DNA from: Prevotella sp.
GTDB taxonomy: Bacteria; Bacteroidota; Bacteroidia; Bacteroidales; Bacteroidaceae
Reading direction: 5' to 3'
NCBI GenBank assembly: GCA_021204605.1
Contig: JAJPZD010000149.1
Coordinates: forward strand, 1-7,517
Length of the DNA: 7,517 nucleotides
This document shows positions 7,457 to 7,517 of this stretch, piece after piece. How positions within the stretch are numbered: position 1 is the stretch's first letter; every line of letters starts with the position of its first letter. The position numbers were made by a program, and so were the translations under genes. The notes beneath the pieces are model-generated. The model made no database searches. It was not told where the DNA came from and saw only the letters and a list, made by a program, of their open reading frames with translations.

Positions 7457-7484
7457 GTCAAAAAATTATCAAAAGTCAAAAAAT
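7457..7484. repeat. Direct repeat of GTCAAAAAAT, period 18
   Basis: GTCAAAAAAT occurs at 7457-7466 and again at 7475-7484, directly beside the palindrome. On the coding strand this is ATTTTTTGAC twice, about two helical turns apart. In such AT-rich DNA it could be chance, or a pair of protein-binding half-sites or curved DNA. Confidence 0.4.
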
Positions 7485-7517
7485 GAATAAAAATGATAAA
7501 AAATAACAGAAATATTG

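Larger units (their letters stand above)
7284..7517. other. Upstream region of the Type ISP gene
   Basis: A very AT-rich stretch without a credible coding frame on either strand. It contains the weak promoter candidate at 7376-7408, the palindrome at 7433-7453 and the direct repeat at 7457-7484. There is no clear Shine-Dalgarno before the ATG at 7283, as is common in Bacteroidetes. A minute out-of-frame ORF (MQEI, starting at 7294) ends in a TGA that overlaps the real start as ATGA; its meaning is doubtful. Confidence 0.6.

Noticed and set aside
1..7517. CRISPR array, tRNA or rRNA genes, transposase or integrase
   Set aside because: No regularly spaced repeats, cloverleaf-like segments, rRNA-like sequence or recombinase motifs were seen on either strand.

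Overview
The window looks like a piece of a Bacteroidales chromosome (Bacteroides/Prevotella-like). The evidence is AT-rich intergenic DNA, weak or absent Shine-Dalgarno sequences, a perfect match to the Bacteroidetes -7 promoter box TAnnTTTG with TTTG 20 bases upstream, and Bacteroidales-flavoured proteins. The assignment rests on these features only; no search was run.

Layout from left to right. (i) 1-1444, minus strand: a 23S rRNA guanine-N2 methyltransferase of the RlmL/THUMP family with an Arg/Asp/Gly-rich tail, running off the left edge. Its promoter lies at 1532-1563. (ii) 1445-1657: a regulatory spacer holding that promoter and two palindromes. (iii) 1658-2152, plus strand: the C-terminal third of an archaeal-type AAA ATPase (DUF234 family). 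It has lost its ATPase domain and carries a stop codon ten codons before its natural end, so it is a pseudogene. (iv) 2153-2309: a pyrimidine-rich spacer with a weak terminator-like hairpin. (v) 2310-7283, minus strand: one 1657-residue gene that fills two thirds of the window. It encodes a complete Type ISP (single-polypeptide) restriction-modification enzyme: Mrr-like nuclease, SF2 helicase/translocase, coupler, N6-adenine methyltransferase and target-recognition domain. (vi) 7284-7517: its AT-rich upstream region, with a perfect 8+8 palindrome, a direct repeat and a weak promoter candidate.

Functionally this is a core housekeeping gene (rRNA methylation) next to a stand-alone anti-phage restriction system, with the remains of another accessory gene between them. 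That is what a small insertion/turnover site beside a conserved gene looks like. The restriction enzyme needs no partner gene: cleavage, DNA translocation, protective methylation and sequence recognition sit on one chain. I see no unknown multi-gene system here. The points most worth following are the unknown specificity and base-composition shift of the Type ISP enzyme, the palindrome sitting exactly at the edge of the pseudogene, and the palindromic element upstream of the restriction gene.
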